Below are positions 18,146 through 26,353 of a stretch of DNA of 64,000 bases, in pieces. The notes beneath the pieces were generated by a model, which saw nothing but the letters and a program-made list of their open reading frames with translations, was not told where the DNA came from and did no database searches. The stretch comes from Flexistipes sinusarabici DSM 4947 (GTDB taxonomy: Bacteria > Chrysiogenota > Deferribacteres > Deferribacterales > Flexistipitaceae): positions 496,001 to 560,000 of the forward strand of contig NC_015672.1 in the NCBI RefSeq assembly GCF_000218625.1, read 5' to 3'. The position numbers and the translations under genes were made by a program. Position 1 is the first letter of the stretch. Each line of letters starts with the position of its first letter.

Positions 18146-18497
18146 AAAAATCGTAATAATCTCATTGATTTTTTTTGTAATTTTGTATACAGTATTCAAG
18201 ATTTTCTACAGCGATACTTTTGCGTTAAGCCTTGCAGCAGGCTGGGCTGTTTCGTTTGGCAATTTTATAGGACTTGCGTTTAAACTGAAGAGCACACTTA
18301 ACGGTGGATATGCAAAGGCTTTGGTTTTTAATTCTCAGTTCAGACTTTTGCTGACAGGGATACTGCTTTTTGCTTTTTTTAAGAATTTTGAAGTGAGCTA
18401 TATAGGCTTGCTTACCGGCTTACTGATAAATGCAATATCTATACCCGTAGGTGGAATATTAGAACTCAGGAGGGATACTGATGGAACACCCACTTAA
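18114..18497 (+). CDS. atpI: ATP synthase subunit I
   Basis: 127 residues with four predicted transmembrane segments and a basic N-terminus (MIKTIKTMRIKKIVI). Length, topology and the place directly before atpB fit the ATP-synthase-I/AtpI group, a chaperone for c-ring assembly. The start at 18114 overlaps the upstream gene by 32 nt, and the stop overlaps atpB by 17 nt, so the three genes are translationally interlocked. A later start at 18135 (MRIKK) is possible. Confidence 0.75.
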   Translation: MIKTIKTMRIKKIVIISLIFFVILYTVFKIFYSDTFALSLAAGWAVSFGNFIGLAFKLKSTLNGGYAKALVFNSQFRLLLTGILLFAFFKNFEVSYIGLLTGLLINAISIPVGGILELRRDTDGTPT

Positions 18498-19152
18498 TAT
18501 TTTTTCCTTTTTACCGCATGAAATTACTGCCAAATATCTTCATGTTCTGATGACTTTTGTAGTAATTCTTATATCGCTGGCAATCGGACTTGTTGTTTCA
18601 AGAAAAAACAAAATGGTGCCTGATAGAAGCCAAAATGCTATAGAACTGGCAGTTAACGGTGTTTATGATATGTGTATGGACATTATGGGTAAAGACGGAA
18701 AACCTTATTTTCCTTTGGTTTTTGCCATAGGATTATATGTGCTTTTTTCGAATGTACTGGGTTTGGTCCCGGGGTTCAGTTCTCCCACTGCCAATCTCAA
18801 CACTACCCTTGCCCCGGCGTTAATAGTATTTGTTACATATAATTTTATAGGTATTAAAAGACACGGTGCAGGGTATATTAAGCATTTTATGGGCCCAATT
18901 TTGTGGCTTTCCCCTCTAATGATAATAATTGAAGTTATAGGTCATATTTCAAGACCTGTATCACTTTCTGTGAGGCTTTTTGGAAACATTTTTGGTAAAG
19001 AAGTGCTGCTTATGGTTCTTTTTATGCTCGTACCATTTCTGGTACCTCTGCCTATATATTTTCTCGGCATCTTTGTAGCCGTTTTGCAGACATATGTTTT
19101 TATGATGTTAACAATGATTTATATTAGTGGTGCTCTTGAAGAAGCACATTAA
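18481..19152 (+). CDS. atpB: ATP synthase F0 subunit a
   Basis: 223 residues, membrane protein that forms the two ion half-channels. The essential arginine is in ISRPVSLSVRLFGNIFG, and the final transmembrane hairpin ends with YVFMMLTMIYISGALEEAH. AGGAGG lies at 18468-18473 in the end of atpI. It is followed after 27 nt by atpE. Genes for b, delta, alpha, gamma, beta and epsilon are not here, so the enzyme is encoded at split loci. Confidence 0.95.
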   Translation: MEHPLNIFSFLPHEITAKYLHVLMTFVVILISLAIGLVVSRKNKMVPDRSQNAIELAVNGVYDMCMDIMGKDGKPYFPLVFAIGLYVLFSNVLGLVPGFSSPTANLNTTLAPALIVFVTYNFIGIKRHGAGYIKHFMGPILWLSPLMIIIEVIGHISRPVSLSVRLFGNIFGKEVLLMVLFMLVPFLVPLPIYFLGIFVAVLQTYVFMMLTMIYISGALEEAH

Positions 19153-19179
19153 GCAACATAAACCGCAGGAGGTAGTAGT

Positions 19180-19497
19180 ATGTCTAAAGTATTACGTATT
19201 CTGATCAACGTGGCGTTGATCATAGGAGCTTTCTCAGCAAGCGCTTTTGCTGCTGATGGTGGTGCATCATCTGCTGAGTGGGCAATTTATCTTGGTGCAG
19301 GCCTTGGTATTGGAATTGCTGCACATGGTACCGGTATAGGTCAGGGTAATGCCACAGCCAAAGCTGTTGAAGGTATATCCAGAAACCCCGGTGCATCAGG
19401 TAAAATCATTACTCCTATGATCATCGGTCTTGCTATGATCGAGTCTTTGGCAATTTATGCACTTGTTGTCAGTTTGATACTTCTTTTTGTAGTATAA
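19180..19497 (+). CDS. atpE: ATP synthase F0 subunit c
   Basis: 105 residues, longer than a minimal c subunit because of an N-terminal signal-like segment ending AFA|ADGG (cleavage likely after residue 24). The hairpin holds Q55 ([13 protein letters not shown]) and the ion-binding carboxylate E88 followed by S89 and Y93 ([10 protein letters not shown]). Q, ES and Y are shared with sodium-binding rings, but the usual threonine after ES is leucine. AGGAGG precedes the start. A short hairpin at 19507 follows the stop. Confidence 0.95.
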   Translation: MSKVLRILINVALIIGAFSASAFAADGGASSAEWAIYLGAGLGIGIAAHGTGIGQGNATAKAVEGISRNPGASGKIITPMIIGLAMIESLAIYALVVSLILLFVV

Positions 19498-19506
19498 CAA
19501 TCTTTA

Positions 19507-19531
19507 GGGGAGATTTCTCCCCTTCCTTTTC
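19507..19531 (+). terminator. Weak terminator or processing hairpin after atpE
   Basis: GGGGAG and CTCCCC arms (19507-19512 and 19517-19522), loop ATTT, then a pyrimidine-rich stretch TTCCTTTTCTT. The stem is short but G:C rich. It lies 10 nt after atpE and 24 nt before the cytochrome start, so it may terminate partially or set the atpE to cytochrome expression ratio. Confidence 0.5.
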
Positions 19532-19545
19532 TTATGGAGGATACT

Positions 19546-21084
19546 ATGTGGCAGAAACTGAAAGATTTCACCAGAAAAGATCCTGTTTTATTTGTAGCTA
19601 TTATTATTGTAATTATTGTAGGATTTACTTTTGCCAATGTTGAGGTTCTACATTATACTTCGGAGCCTGAATTTTGCCAAAACTGCCATCCCGCGGAAAA
19701 AGTGGGCCCGCTCGGAGAATATTATACCTGGGAGAAGAGTCTTCATGCCACAGCTGAAGTGGATTGTTTGGACTGTCACGGTGACCCGGGAATTATCGGA
19801 TATATGGAAGCTAAGATGGGTGGTTTGAAAGATCTGTATGGTGAATTTTTCAAATCGCAGGAACATAAGATGGAAATTCTTATGAAAGGCGCAACTGATA
19901 AGGAATATGCCGCTGAATTGGTTCCTAATGAAACATGCATGCACTGCCATACAGACAGTGTGAACAAAAAACACTGGAACAACAGATTGATGAATGTGGG
20001 TATAGATTTTCGTCTTATTGATTCGGTACATAACCCCGGTTTTAGAAAATCATTCGGAAGACCTGATATTATGGAAGAAGGTGTTGATGTGGGTGTAAAA
20101 CCCAATCACAAATTCCATATTGAAGAAGTTGGTTTGAATTGTGTTGACTGTCATCTCGGTGTGGCACATGACGGGAAGCTTCATAAACTGCCTAAAATGG
20201 CCACTTGTTTTGAATGCCATCATAATGAAAGAGAAAAGAATCCGAATATTTCAGCTCCTGAAAATATGGAATGTGCAGAATGCCATAAACTGCAGGTGGA
20301 TATTCAGGCGGGTACATTTGCAAAAGAGCAAGGTGTTGATAATTTGAAGTGGTATATGGAAAGTCTTGCATGCACAGACTGTCATACAGATCCTTATGCG
20401 AGACCTACAACAGAAACCTGTGTACAATGCCATGATTCATCATATGGTGATTTGATGGTTATGTTCCAGGATACTTTTGAAAGCCGTTTGAGCAAAATTG
20501 AAAAAGATTATAAAGAGCTTTTCCACGAAAGGCTTGAAATGCCGGAAGGAAAGAGAGAACTTTTCCTAGATCTGAAAAGACTGGTCAGAGCAATGCAGAT
20601 GGACGGATCTTCCGGTGTGCACAACCCCGATTATTTTTCCATGATGATGGATAAAGCGGAAGCTCTTATCGAAAAAATCCACAATTATGACGTGGAAAGT
20701 GCGGAAAGCGGTTATAAAAGTCTGATTGAGCGTAAAGAAGAAGGCGAAATGATCGGCGGCGGAGAAGAGAAAGAAAAAGCGGAAAAAGAAGAGAAGAAGG
20801 TTTCAAATCCGCCTGAGCTTGTAGCGATTGCTCCTGACACAATTAATCTTGCCGAAAGGCACAACATTGAAACAACGAAGAAACCTGTTATCTTTGATCA
20901 TAAGATGCACTATCAGAATTTTGAGTGCTCTGAATGTCACGATAAACCAGAATCTGGAACCCTTAAGGCAGATCTTACAAAATTTTCGGGAATGAATAAT
21001 TCATTCCACCAGGAATTGTGTTTTCCATGCCATAAGGAAGAGAGAGTTCCGAGGGGAACCAGTTGTAACACATGCCATAAATAA
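19546..21084 (+). CDS. Membrane-anchored 11-haem cytochrome c, NapC/NirT-type N-terminus
   Basis: 512 residues from ATG 19546, which has GGAGG at 19536-19540; the ATG at 19534 overlaps that site. A single transmembrane anchor (13-32) precedes eleven CXXCH motifs with first cysteines at 44, 74, 131, 199, 221, 243, 276, 292, 461, 492 and 507. The first four fit a NapC/NrfH tetrahaem quinol-oxidising module ending CVDCHLGVAH. Residues about 305-455 are haem-free and helical. The last three haems, after VIFDHKMHY, resemble a cytochrome c7 module. Probably carries electrons from menaquinol to the periplasm; the acceptor is unknown. Confidence 0.9.
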   Translation: MWQKLKDFTRKDPVLFVAIIIVIIVGFTFANVEVLHYTSEPEFCQNCHPAEKVGPLGEYYTWEKSLHATAEVDCLDCHGDPGIIGYMEAKMGGLKDLYGEFFKSQEHKMEILMKGATDKEYAAELVPNETCMHCHTDSVNKKHWNNRLMNVGIDFRLIDSVHNPGFRKSFGRPDIMEEGVDVGVKPNHKFHIEEVGLNCVDCHLGVAHDGKLHKLPKMATCFECHHNEREKNPNISAPENMECAECHKLQVDIQAGTFAKEQGVDNLKWYMESLACTDCHTDPYARPTTETCVQCHDSSYGDLMVMFQDTFESRLSKIEKDYKELFHERLEMPEGKRELFLDLKRLVRAMQMDGSSGVHNPDYFSMMMDKAEALIEKIHNYDVESAESGYKSLIERKEEGEMIGGGEEKEKAEKEEKKVSNPPELVAIAPDTINLAERHNIETTKKPVIFDHKMHYQNFECSECHDKPESGTLKADLTKFSGMNNSFHQELCFPCHKEERVPRGTSCNTCHK

Positions 21085-21090
21085 CTCAAA

Positions 21091-21117
21091 AGCGACCCTG
21101 CGGGGTCGCTTTTTTTA
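21091..21117 (+). terminator. Intrinsic terminator after the multihaem cytochrome
   Basis: AGCGACCC (21091-21098), loop TGCG, GGGTCGCT (21103-21110) and a run of T residues to 21117. A strong Rho-independent terminator 6 nt after the cytochrome stop codon, closing the hemL-atp-cytochrome transcription units. Confidence 0.93.
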
Positions 21118-21171
21118 TTGTAAAATATCATTTAATCCATTAGAATTGTTTAAAAAGAGTAAGGATGGCAA

Positions 21172-21846
21172 TTGTTCCCGTTAAGCGATTCAATCAAAGC
21201 CTTGCGAAAACCGTACATTAATACATTCATTATAATTTTTAACATTGCAATATTCTTCTATCAACTTTCACTGGGCAGTGAAATGAGATATTTTATTTTT
21301 GAATACGGTCTAATACCTCTGAAAGTTTTTGCTCCATTTGAAATTGTGCCTGTCATTGAAAAAATTTATCCATTTTTTACCTCGATGTTTTTGCACGGAG
21401 GCTGGTTTCATTTGATAAGTAATATGTATTTTTTGTTTATTTTCGGTGACAATGTAGAAGATGACCTGGGACATGTAAAATATTTGTTCGTGTATATTCT
21501 GTTTGGACTTGCAGCTGCAATAACTCAGGTTATTATGTTTTCCAACTCCGGAATCCCCACTATAGGTGCAAGTGGAGCAGTTGCGGGTGTAATGGGATAC
21601 TATTTTATCCGATATCCCCATGCCACTGTCAAGACACTGGTAATTTTTATATTTTTTATTACAATAGTGGATATCCCGGCGATAATTTTTTTGGGGGTAT
21701 GGTTTTTTATCCAGTTCATAAGCGGCTCCACTCAGGCCGCTGTTGCCTCAGGAGGAGGGATAGCATGGTGGGCTCATATTGGGGGGTTTTTTGCAGGTAT
21801 TTTAATTTGTATTATAAACAGAAAGCGTTACTATAGAGCGGGGTGA
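21172..21846 (+). CDS. Rhomboid family intramembrane serine protease
   Basis: 224 residues with six to seven transmembrane segments. The catalytic serine S134 is in GASGAVAG and the histidine H202 in WWAHIGGFFAG; the oxyanion-side HLISN motif (H80, N84) is also present. It therefore looks active, cleaving membrane-protein substrates that are not identifiable here. Start is TTG at 21172, decided by TAAGGA at 21160-21164 and an in-frame stop at 21160. The stop is followed after 3 nt by hypC, so it is co-transcribed with hydrogenase maturation genes. Confidence 0.93.
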   Translation: MFPLSDSIKALRKPYINTFIIIFNIAIFFYQLSLGSEMRYFIFEYGLIPLKVFAPFEIVPVIEKIYPFFTSMFLHGGWFHLISNMYFLFIFGDNVEDDLGHVKYLFVYILFGLAAAITQVIMFSNSGIPTIGASGAVAGVMGYYFIRYPHATVKTLVIFIFFITIVDIPAIIFLGVWFFIQFISGSTQAAVASGGGIAWWAHIGGFFAGILICIINRKRYYRAG

Positions 21847-21849
21847 AAT

Positions 21850-22077
21850 ATGTGTCTGGGACTTCCCGGGAAAATTATTGAGAAAGATGAGTTTTCAGCT
21901 GTTGTGGATATAGGCGGTACAAAAAGAGAAGTATCTTTGATGATGCTTCCAGAAGAAGTCCGGATTGGTGATTATGTTATGGTACATGTCGGATTTGCCA
22001 TTTCCAAAATGGATCCTGAAGAAGCCAGAAAGACTCTTGAAACCATTATGGAGATAGCAGATGAAATTGATTACTGA
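21850..22077 (+). CDS. hypC: Hydrogenase maturation chaperone HypC
   Basis: 75 residues with the essential N-terminal cysteine (MCLGLPGKI; C2), OB-like barrel core and helical tail. HypC carries the Fe(CN)2CO fragment with HypD and delivers it to the large subunit of [NiFe] hydrogenases. It overlaps hypD by 17 nt. Presence of hypCDE predicts a [NiFe] hydrogenase elsewhere in the genome. Confidence 0.97.
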   Translation: MCLGLPGKIIEKDEFSAVVDIGGTKREVSLMMLPEEVRIGDYVMVHVGFAISKMDPEEARKTLETIMEIADEIDY

Positions 22078-23146
22078 TTTTCGCAATTCGGAGCTCTCCC
22101 GGCGGTTAATTGAAAAAATAGAAGAAGAATCTTCTTCAGAATCCGAATACTCCATCATGGAAGTTTGCGGAACTCACACTGTATCCATCTTCAAATATGG
22201 TATAAGGAGCGTACTGCCGGAAAATGTGTTGCTCATATCAGGCCCCGGCTGTCCTGTATGCGTAACATCACAGGGTGAAATAGATGCCATTTTTCAGATT
22301 GTTAAAAATAATGATGTGTCACTTCTGACATTTGGTGATTTAATGAAAGTTCCCGGCTCAAGTGGTGAAAATCTTATTAACTTACGCTCAGAAGGAAAAG
22401 ATATCCGTGTGATGCTTTCCCCCCTGGATGCAGTAAAAACTGCAGCCAGGGAGCCTGACCGCGAATTCGTGTTTGTAGGTATAGGATTTGAGACAACTGC
22501 CCCTGCAATTGCTTCGGCAGTGCTTGAAGCAAAAAATATGGGACTAAGTAATTTCTCCATACTTCCTTTCTGCAAAACCATGCCCGAAGTTTTAGGTTAT
22601 CTTTTGGACGATCCTAAGCTTGATATAAACGGGTTTTTATGCCCCGGACACGTTTCAGTGATAACCGGCAAGAACATTTATCAGCCTTTGGCGCAAAAGG
22701 GGAAGGCTGCTGTAATTACAGGTTTTGAACCTTTGGACATCCTTTCATCAATATTGCAGATTATCAGACAGATAAACAGTGGAGATTATTGCGTATATAA
22801 TAATTATTCACGTGTTGTAAGTGATAATGGAAACCGGAAGGCGGTCCAAATAATGGATACGGTATTTGAGCCCAGTCCCTCTGTATGGAGAGGTCTTGGA
22901 GAGTTGGAAGACAGCGGTTTAGGTTTAAAAGAAGAATTTAGTCTTTTCAACTCATTAGAGAAATTTAATGTGAGGGTACCTCAGGTTAGTGAAAAGAAAG
23001 GGTGCAGATGCGGTGATGTTCTGAAAGGGTATATAAAACCAAATCTGTGCCCTTTATTCAGTTTGCAGTGTAATCCGGAAAATCCGGTAGGACCCTGTAT
23101 GGTTTCGTCCGAAGGAGCATGTGCTGCATACTATAAATTTAATTGA
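22061..23146 (+). CDS. hypD: Hydrogenase maturation protein HypD
   Basis: 361 residues. HypD holds a [4Fe-4S] cluster and redox cysteines and assembles the Fe(CN)2CO moiety with HypC. Motifs include MEVCGTHTVSIFKYGI, ISGPGCPVCVT, GFETTAPAIA, LCPGHVSVITG and a cysteine-rich C-terminal region with KKGCRCGDVLKG and ending in EGACAAYYKF. The gene starts inside hypC and is 27 nt from hypE. Confidence 0.97.
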   Translation: MKLITDFRNSELSRRLIEKIEEESSSESEYSIMEVCGTHTVSIFKYGIRSVLPENVLLISGPGCPVCVTSQGEIDAIFQIVKNNDVSLLTFGDLMKVPGSSGENLINLRSEGKDIRVMLSPLDAVKTAAREPDREFVFVGIGFETTAPAIASAVLEAKNMGLSNFSILPFCKTMPEVLGYLLDDPKLDINGFLCPGHVSVITGKNIYQPLAQKGKAAVITGFEPLDILSSILQIIRQINSGDYCVYNNYSRVVSDNGNRKAVQIMDTVFEPSPSVWRGLGELEDSGLGLKEEFSLFNSLEKFNVRVPQVSEKKGCRCGDVLKGYIKPNLCPLFSLQCNPENPVGPCMVSSEGACAAYYKFN

Positions 23147-23173
23147 GAATGTTTTGAAGGATGATGAATAAAA

Positions 23174-24166
23174 ATGGAAGATAAAAAAATAACCTCGGCT
23201 CTGGGAAGCGGAGGAAAGTCTACAAACGATTTTGTCAAAGATATTATCTGCAAATACTTTGGTAATAGTATTCTTGAAAATTTGGGTGATGCCGCATACC
23301 TGGATATAAACGGAGAATTGTCATTCAGCACTGATTCGTTTGTTGTGGAACCGGAGTTTTTCCCCGGCGGTGATATCGGTAAACTGGCAGTATACGGAAC
23401 CTGCAATGACTTATCTGTCTCCGGCGCCAAACCGAAATTTTTGTCATTTTCACTAATTGTTCCCGAAGGGTATAAATTTTCAGATACCGAGAAAATTGTT
23501 GCATCTGCCGGAGCCGCCGCTGAGGAGGCAGGGGTACAGATAGTGTGCGGAGATACGAAGGTAATCTCTGCTTCGGGACTGAAATCCCCACTTGTAAATA
23601 CTGCCGGCCTCGGGATTTTAAAAAAGAAACTTAACGACTACGGTAAAATAAAAGCCGGCGACAAAATTATATTAACTTCGGATATTGCGAGACATGGAAT
23701 GTGTATTGTATCAAAAAGGGAGGGGCTTAATATTGAAAGTGAAATTGAATCGGACTGTGCAGATTTAAATCCGATTTTTGAAGTATCAGGTTATAAAGGA
23801 GTAAAGTTTGCCCGGGACGCTACTAGAGGGGGTGTAGCAGCGGTTCTGAATGAAATATCGGATAAAACCGGGCTCGGTTTTTTGATTGATGAAGCTGAAA
23901 TTCCTATGCGGGAGGATGTGAAGTATCTCTGCGAGTTTTTGGGATTTGACCCGTTGAGTGTTGCCAATGAAGGTGCAGCCCTTCTGATAGTTGAATCAGC
24001 TTTGTCTTCTAAAATTCTTGATAAAATTAAAAGTGTTAAGGTGGGGGCAGATGCTGCCTTGATAGGAGAAGTATGCAGCGAAAATAAAGTAATGCTTAAG
24101 ACACCTATAGGAGGAATCAGAAATGTCGAGATGCCGGTTGGTGAGCTTTTGCCTCGTATTTGTTAG
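23174..24166 (+). CDS. hypE: Hydrogenase maturation protein HypE
   Basis: 330 residues, AIR-synthase-like fold. HypE dehydrates the C-terminal thiocarbamate to a thiocyanate that supplies the cyanide ligands. The C-terminus ends in PRIC, the family signature with the carbamoylated cysteine (C330), and the ATP site region LGSGGKSTNDFV is present near the N-terminus. The last 44 nt overlap the start of the next gene in another frame. Confidence 0.97.
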   Translation: MEDKKITSALGSGGKSTNDFVKDIICKYFGNSILENLGDAAYLDINGELSFSTDSFVVEPEFFPGGDIGKLAVYGTCNDLSVSGAKPKFLSFSLIVPEGYKFSDTEKIVASAGAAAEEAGVQIVCGDTKVISASGLKSPLVNTAGLGILKKKLNDYGKIKAGDKIILTSDIARHGMCIVSKREGLNIESEIESDCADLNPIFEVSGYKGVKFARDATRGGVAAVLNEISDKTGLGFLIDEAEIPMREDVKYLCEFLGFDPLSVANEGAALLIVESALSSKILDKIKSVKVGADAALIGEVCSENKVMLKTPIGGIRNVEMPVGELLPRIC

Positions 24167-24383
24167 TTTTTTTACATTGATAGGTTGTGCCGATTACGAT
24201 AAGAATAAGGTCATTGAAGAACATTGTGGCACCTGTCATTCAACGGAAAGAATTTATCAGAAAAAGAGAACCAAAGAAGAGTGGAGAAAACTGGTTCATG
24301 GTATGAAGATGAGAGGACTTAAATTAACCAAAGAAGAAAAAAAGGTGTTTGAAGAGCTTTTTCAGAATTATCTGAAAAAATAA
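24123..24383 (+). CDS. Small monohaem c-type cytochrome lipoprotein
   Basis: 86 residues. A signal peptide with lipobox-like TLIGC (C22) precedes a single CXXCH (C35-H39) and the segment TKEEWRKLVHGMKMRG, which contains a methionine that may be the distal ligand. AGGAGGA at 24109-24115 places the start at 24123, inside the 3' end of hypE, giving a 44-nt out-of-frame overlap. A similar small haem domain occurs in periplasmic electron carriers. Partner unknown; position suggests a link to hydrogenase or to the upstream cytochrome. Confidence 0.75.
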   Translation: MSRCRLVSFCLVFVSFFTLIGCADYDKNKVIEEHCGTCHSTERIYQKKRTKEEWRKLVHGMKMRGLKLTKEEKKVFEELFQNYLKK

Positions 24384-24405
24384 TTTATAATTTATATAAG
24401 TTTAT

Positions 24406-24434
24406 TTGCAGATTATTTAATATTTTGTTAATAT
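24406..24434 (+). promoter_or_regulatory. Putative sigma-70 promoter upstream of hisI
   Basis: TTGCAG (24406-24411), 17-nt spacer, TAATAT (24429-24434), in an A+T-rich gap between the haem lipoprotein and hisI, 15 nt upstream of the start codon. With this spacing the mRNA would start inside or near the AAGGAG, so the leader would be very short; this weakens the call. Confidence 0.35.
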
Positions 24435-24448
24435 AAAAGGAGATAACT

Positions 24449-24760
24449 TTGATTGATTGGAAAAAAATGAACGGTTTGCTGCCTGTAGTAGTGCAGGATG
24501 CTGATAATAAAGAAGTTCTCATGCAGGCTTATGTTAACGAGGAAGCTTTAAAGTTAACTAAGGAAACGGGTTATGCACATTACTACAGCAGAAGCAGAAA
24601 AAAAATTTGGCAAAAAGGTGAAAGTTCTGGTAATATTCAATTAATAAGGGAAATATATCTGGACTGCGATGGAGATTGTCTCCTTTACCTGGTAGAACAG
24701 AAAGGACCTGCATGCCATACCGGGAGACGGAGCTGTTTTTATAGAAAATTGCATATTTAG
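24449..24760 (+). CDS. hisI: Phosphoribosyl-AMP cyclohydrolase
   Basis: 103 residues, the stand-alone HisI form without HisE. It hydrolyses PR-AMP in step three of histidine synthesis. Metal ligands are visible: C73, D74, D76 ([10 protein letters not shown]), and cysteines C89 ([10 protein letters not shown]) and C96. Start TTG at 24449 behind AAGGAGA. It stands alone here without other his genes, directly upstream of the pil operon. Confidence 0.95.
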   Translation: MIDWKKMNGLLPVVVQDADNKEVLMQAYVNEEALKLTKETGYAHYYSRSRKKIWQKGESSGNIQLIREIYLDCDGDCLLYLVEQKGPACHTGRRSCFYRKLHI

Positions 24761-24768
24761 GAGTTGTC

Positions 24769-25809
24769 ATGTTTGGTAAAAAAGAAAATCTCATCGGTGT
24801 TGACATAGGAAGCAACTCTGTAAAAGTTTTGGAACTGAAAAGAAAGAAAGACGGCTATGTTCTAAGCAATATCAGTCATAAGGAATTGCCTGCTGATGTT
24901 ATATCTGAAGGCACAATTGTGGATTATGGAGAAGTAGTCAATTCGATAGTGGATATCTTCAAAAACAATAAATTTTCCCATAAGAGAGTTGCATCTGCCC
25001 TCAAGGGGAATGCTGTTATTGCCAAACGCCTCACTGTAGCATCTATCGATTCTAAGAACTTCGATGAAGTTTTTCGATGGGAAGCCGAGCAGTACATTCA
25101 AATGGATATAAATGAAGTTAATATAGATTATGAAATATTAAATAAAAATCAGGGAGTTGATCAGGCGGATGTTTTGCTGGCTGTTGCGAGGAAGGATTTG
25201 ATAGCTGATATGATAAGTGTTCTGGAATCAGCAAAACTAAAACCCGAGTTGATCGATTTGGAAGTCTTTTCACTAATAAATGCTTTTGAGATGGGTTATG
25301 GAACAGACAGCGACATTACTTCAATTATAAATATAGGTCATTCTTCTATGCTCATTTTGTTTGTCAAGAACGGTTTGTACGAGTTTTCCAGGGAAACAAA
25401 CTTTGGAGTGAAAGATTGTATCGAGCTTATTCAGCAGAGATTAAATGTCAACGAAAGAGAAGCTACCACTTTGCTAAGGGATGGAGAAGCTGTGGAGTTT
25501 AATGAAGAATTGCAGGGTGTTTTTGATGAGTTCGGCAGTCAGCTTGCCGCGGAAGTTAAAAATACTTTCGATATGTTTTATACCAGCAGCCATCAAAATG
25601 TATTAAAATGTTATATCTGTGGCGGAGGTTCTAATTTATATAATGTTAAAGAAAATATAAGTAAGCAAACTTCCCTCGATGTAAATTATTTCAACCCTTT
25701 TACCAATATAGAGGTGGATAAAAAGGTGGATCTCGATTACCTTAATCAGAACATGTACTTATTTAATGTTGCCGTAGGGCTTGCTTTACGAAAGGCGGGT
25801 GACAAATGA
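24769..25809 (+). CDS. pilM: Type IV pilus assembly protein PilM
   Basis: 346 residues, actin-like (FtsA-related) cytoplasmic ATPase fold. The N-terminal phosphate-1 motif GVDIGSNSVKVLEL and later NIGHSSMLILF and CGGGSNLYNV (adenosine motif) are visible. PilM binds the N-terminus of PilN at the inner face of the membrane. AGGAG precedes the ATG, and it overlaps pilN by 4 nt. First gene of a complete pilMNOPQ set. Confidence 0.95.
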   Translation: MFGKKENLIGVDIGSNSVKVLELKRKKDGYVLSNISHKELPADVISEGTIVDYGEVVNSIVDIFKNNKFSHKRVASALKGNAVIAKRLTVASIDSKNFDEVFRWEAEQYIQMDINEVNIDYEILNKNQGVDQADVLLAVARKDLIADMISVLESAKLKPELIDLEVFSLINAFEMGYGTDSDITSIINIGHSSMLILFVKNGLYEFSRETNFGVKDCIELIQQRLNVNEREATTLLRDGEAVEFNEELQGVFDEFGSQLAAEVKNTFDMFYTSSHQNVLKCYICGGGSNLYNVKENISKQTSLDVNYFNPFTNIEVDKKVDLDYLNQNMYLFNVAVGLALRKAGDK

Positions 25810-26351
25810 TAAAAGTTAATTTATTAGCAGTTAAAAAGAAGAAATTTCGGCCTGTTTATTTTGAGTTATTACTGTTCCTTATTGTTATCGCTGCTTTAGT
25901 TTTTAGTTTTAATCTTGTTGTACAAGGGCTTAACAGTAAAGCTCAACTGATCCAGACAGAAATTGATAAGCTCAACAAAGAGTACAGAGAGTTACAACAG
26001 GTAAAAAGGGAAGTTGACGCTTTCAAACAGCAGAAACAGGAACTACAAAGTAAAATTGATATTGTTGAAAAACTGAAACAGGATCAAAAAGGCTACTATA
26101 AAATTTTAACAGTTTTTGAAAAGGCTATGCCGGAAGATGTCTGGGTCGGGTCTATAAGTTATGACGGCAAAAGCATCAATGTATCCGGTTCTTCGTTGAG
26201 AACGGCATCTGTGAACGAATTTATTATAAATTTGTATAAATCAAAAATATTTACAAACGTTAATCTTCAGGTTGTGAGAAAAAAGACTGTGGAAAATATA
26301 GATATAAATGACTTCAGCATTACCGCTGATGTGCGTTTGGGTGGGGCGTGA
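25806..26351 (+). CDS. pilN: Type IV pilus assembly protein PilN
   Basis: 181 residues. The short cytoplasmic start MIKVNLLAVKKKKFRP is the PilM-binding INLLP-type motif, followed by one transmembrane helix (about 18-38), a coiled coil (about 42-95) and a periplasmic ferredoxin-like domain. PilN dimerises with PilO to form the alignment subcomplex. It is coupled to pilM and pilO by overlaps. Confidence 0.93.
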   Translation: MIKVNLLAVKKKKFRPVYFELLLFLIVIAALVFSFNLVVQGLNSKAQLIQTEIDKLNKEYRELQQVKREVDAFKQQKQELQSKIDIVEKLKQDQKGYYKILTVFEKAMPEDVWVGSISYDGKSINVSGSSLRTASVNEFIINLYKSKIFTNVNLQVVRKKTVENIDINDFSITADVRLGGA

Positions 26352-26353
26352 TT

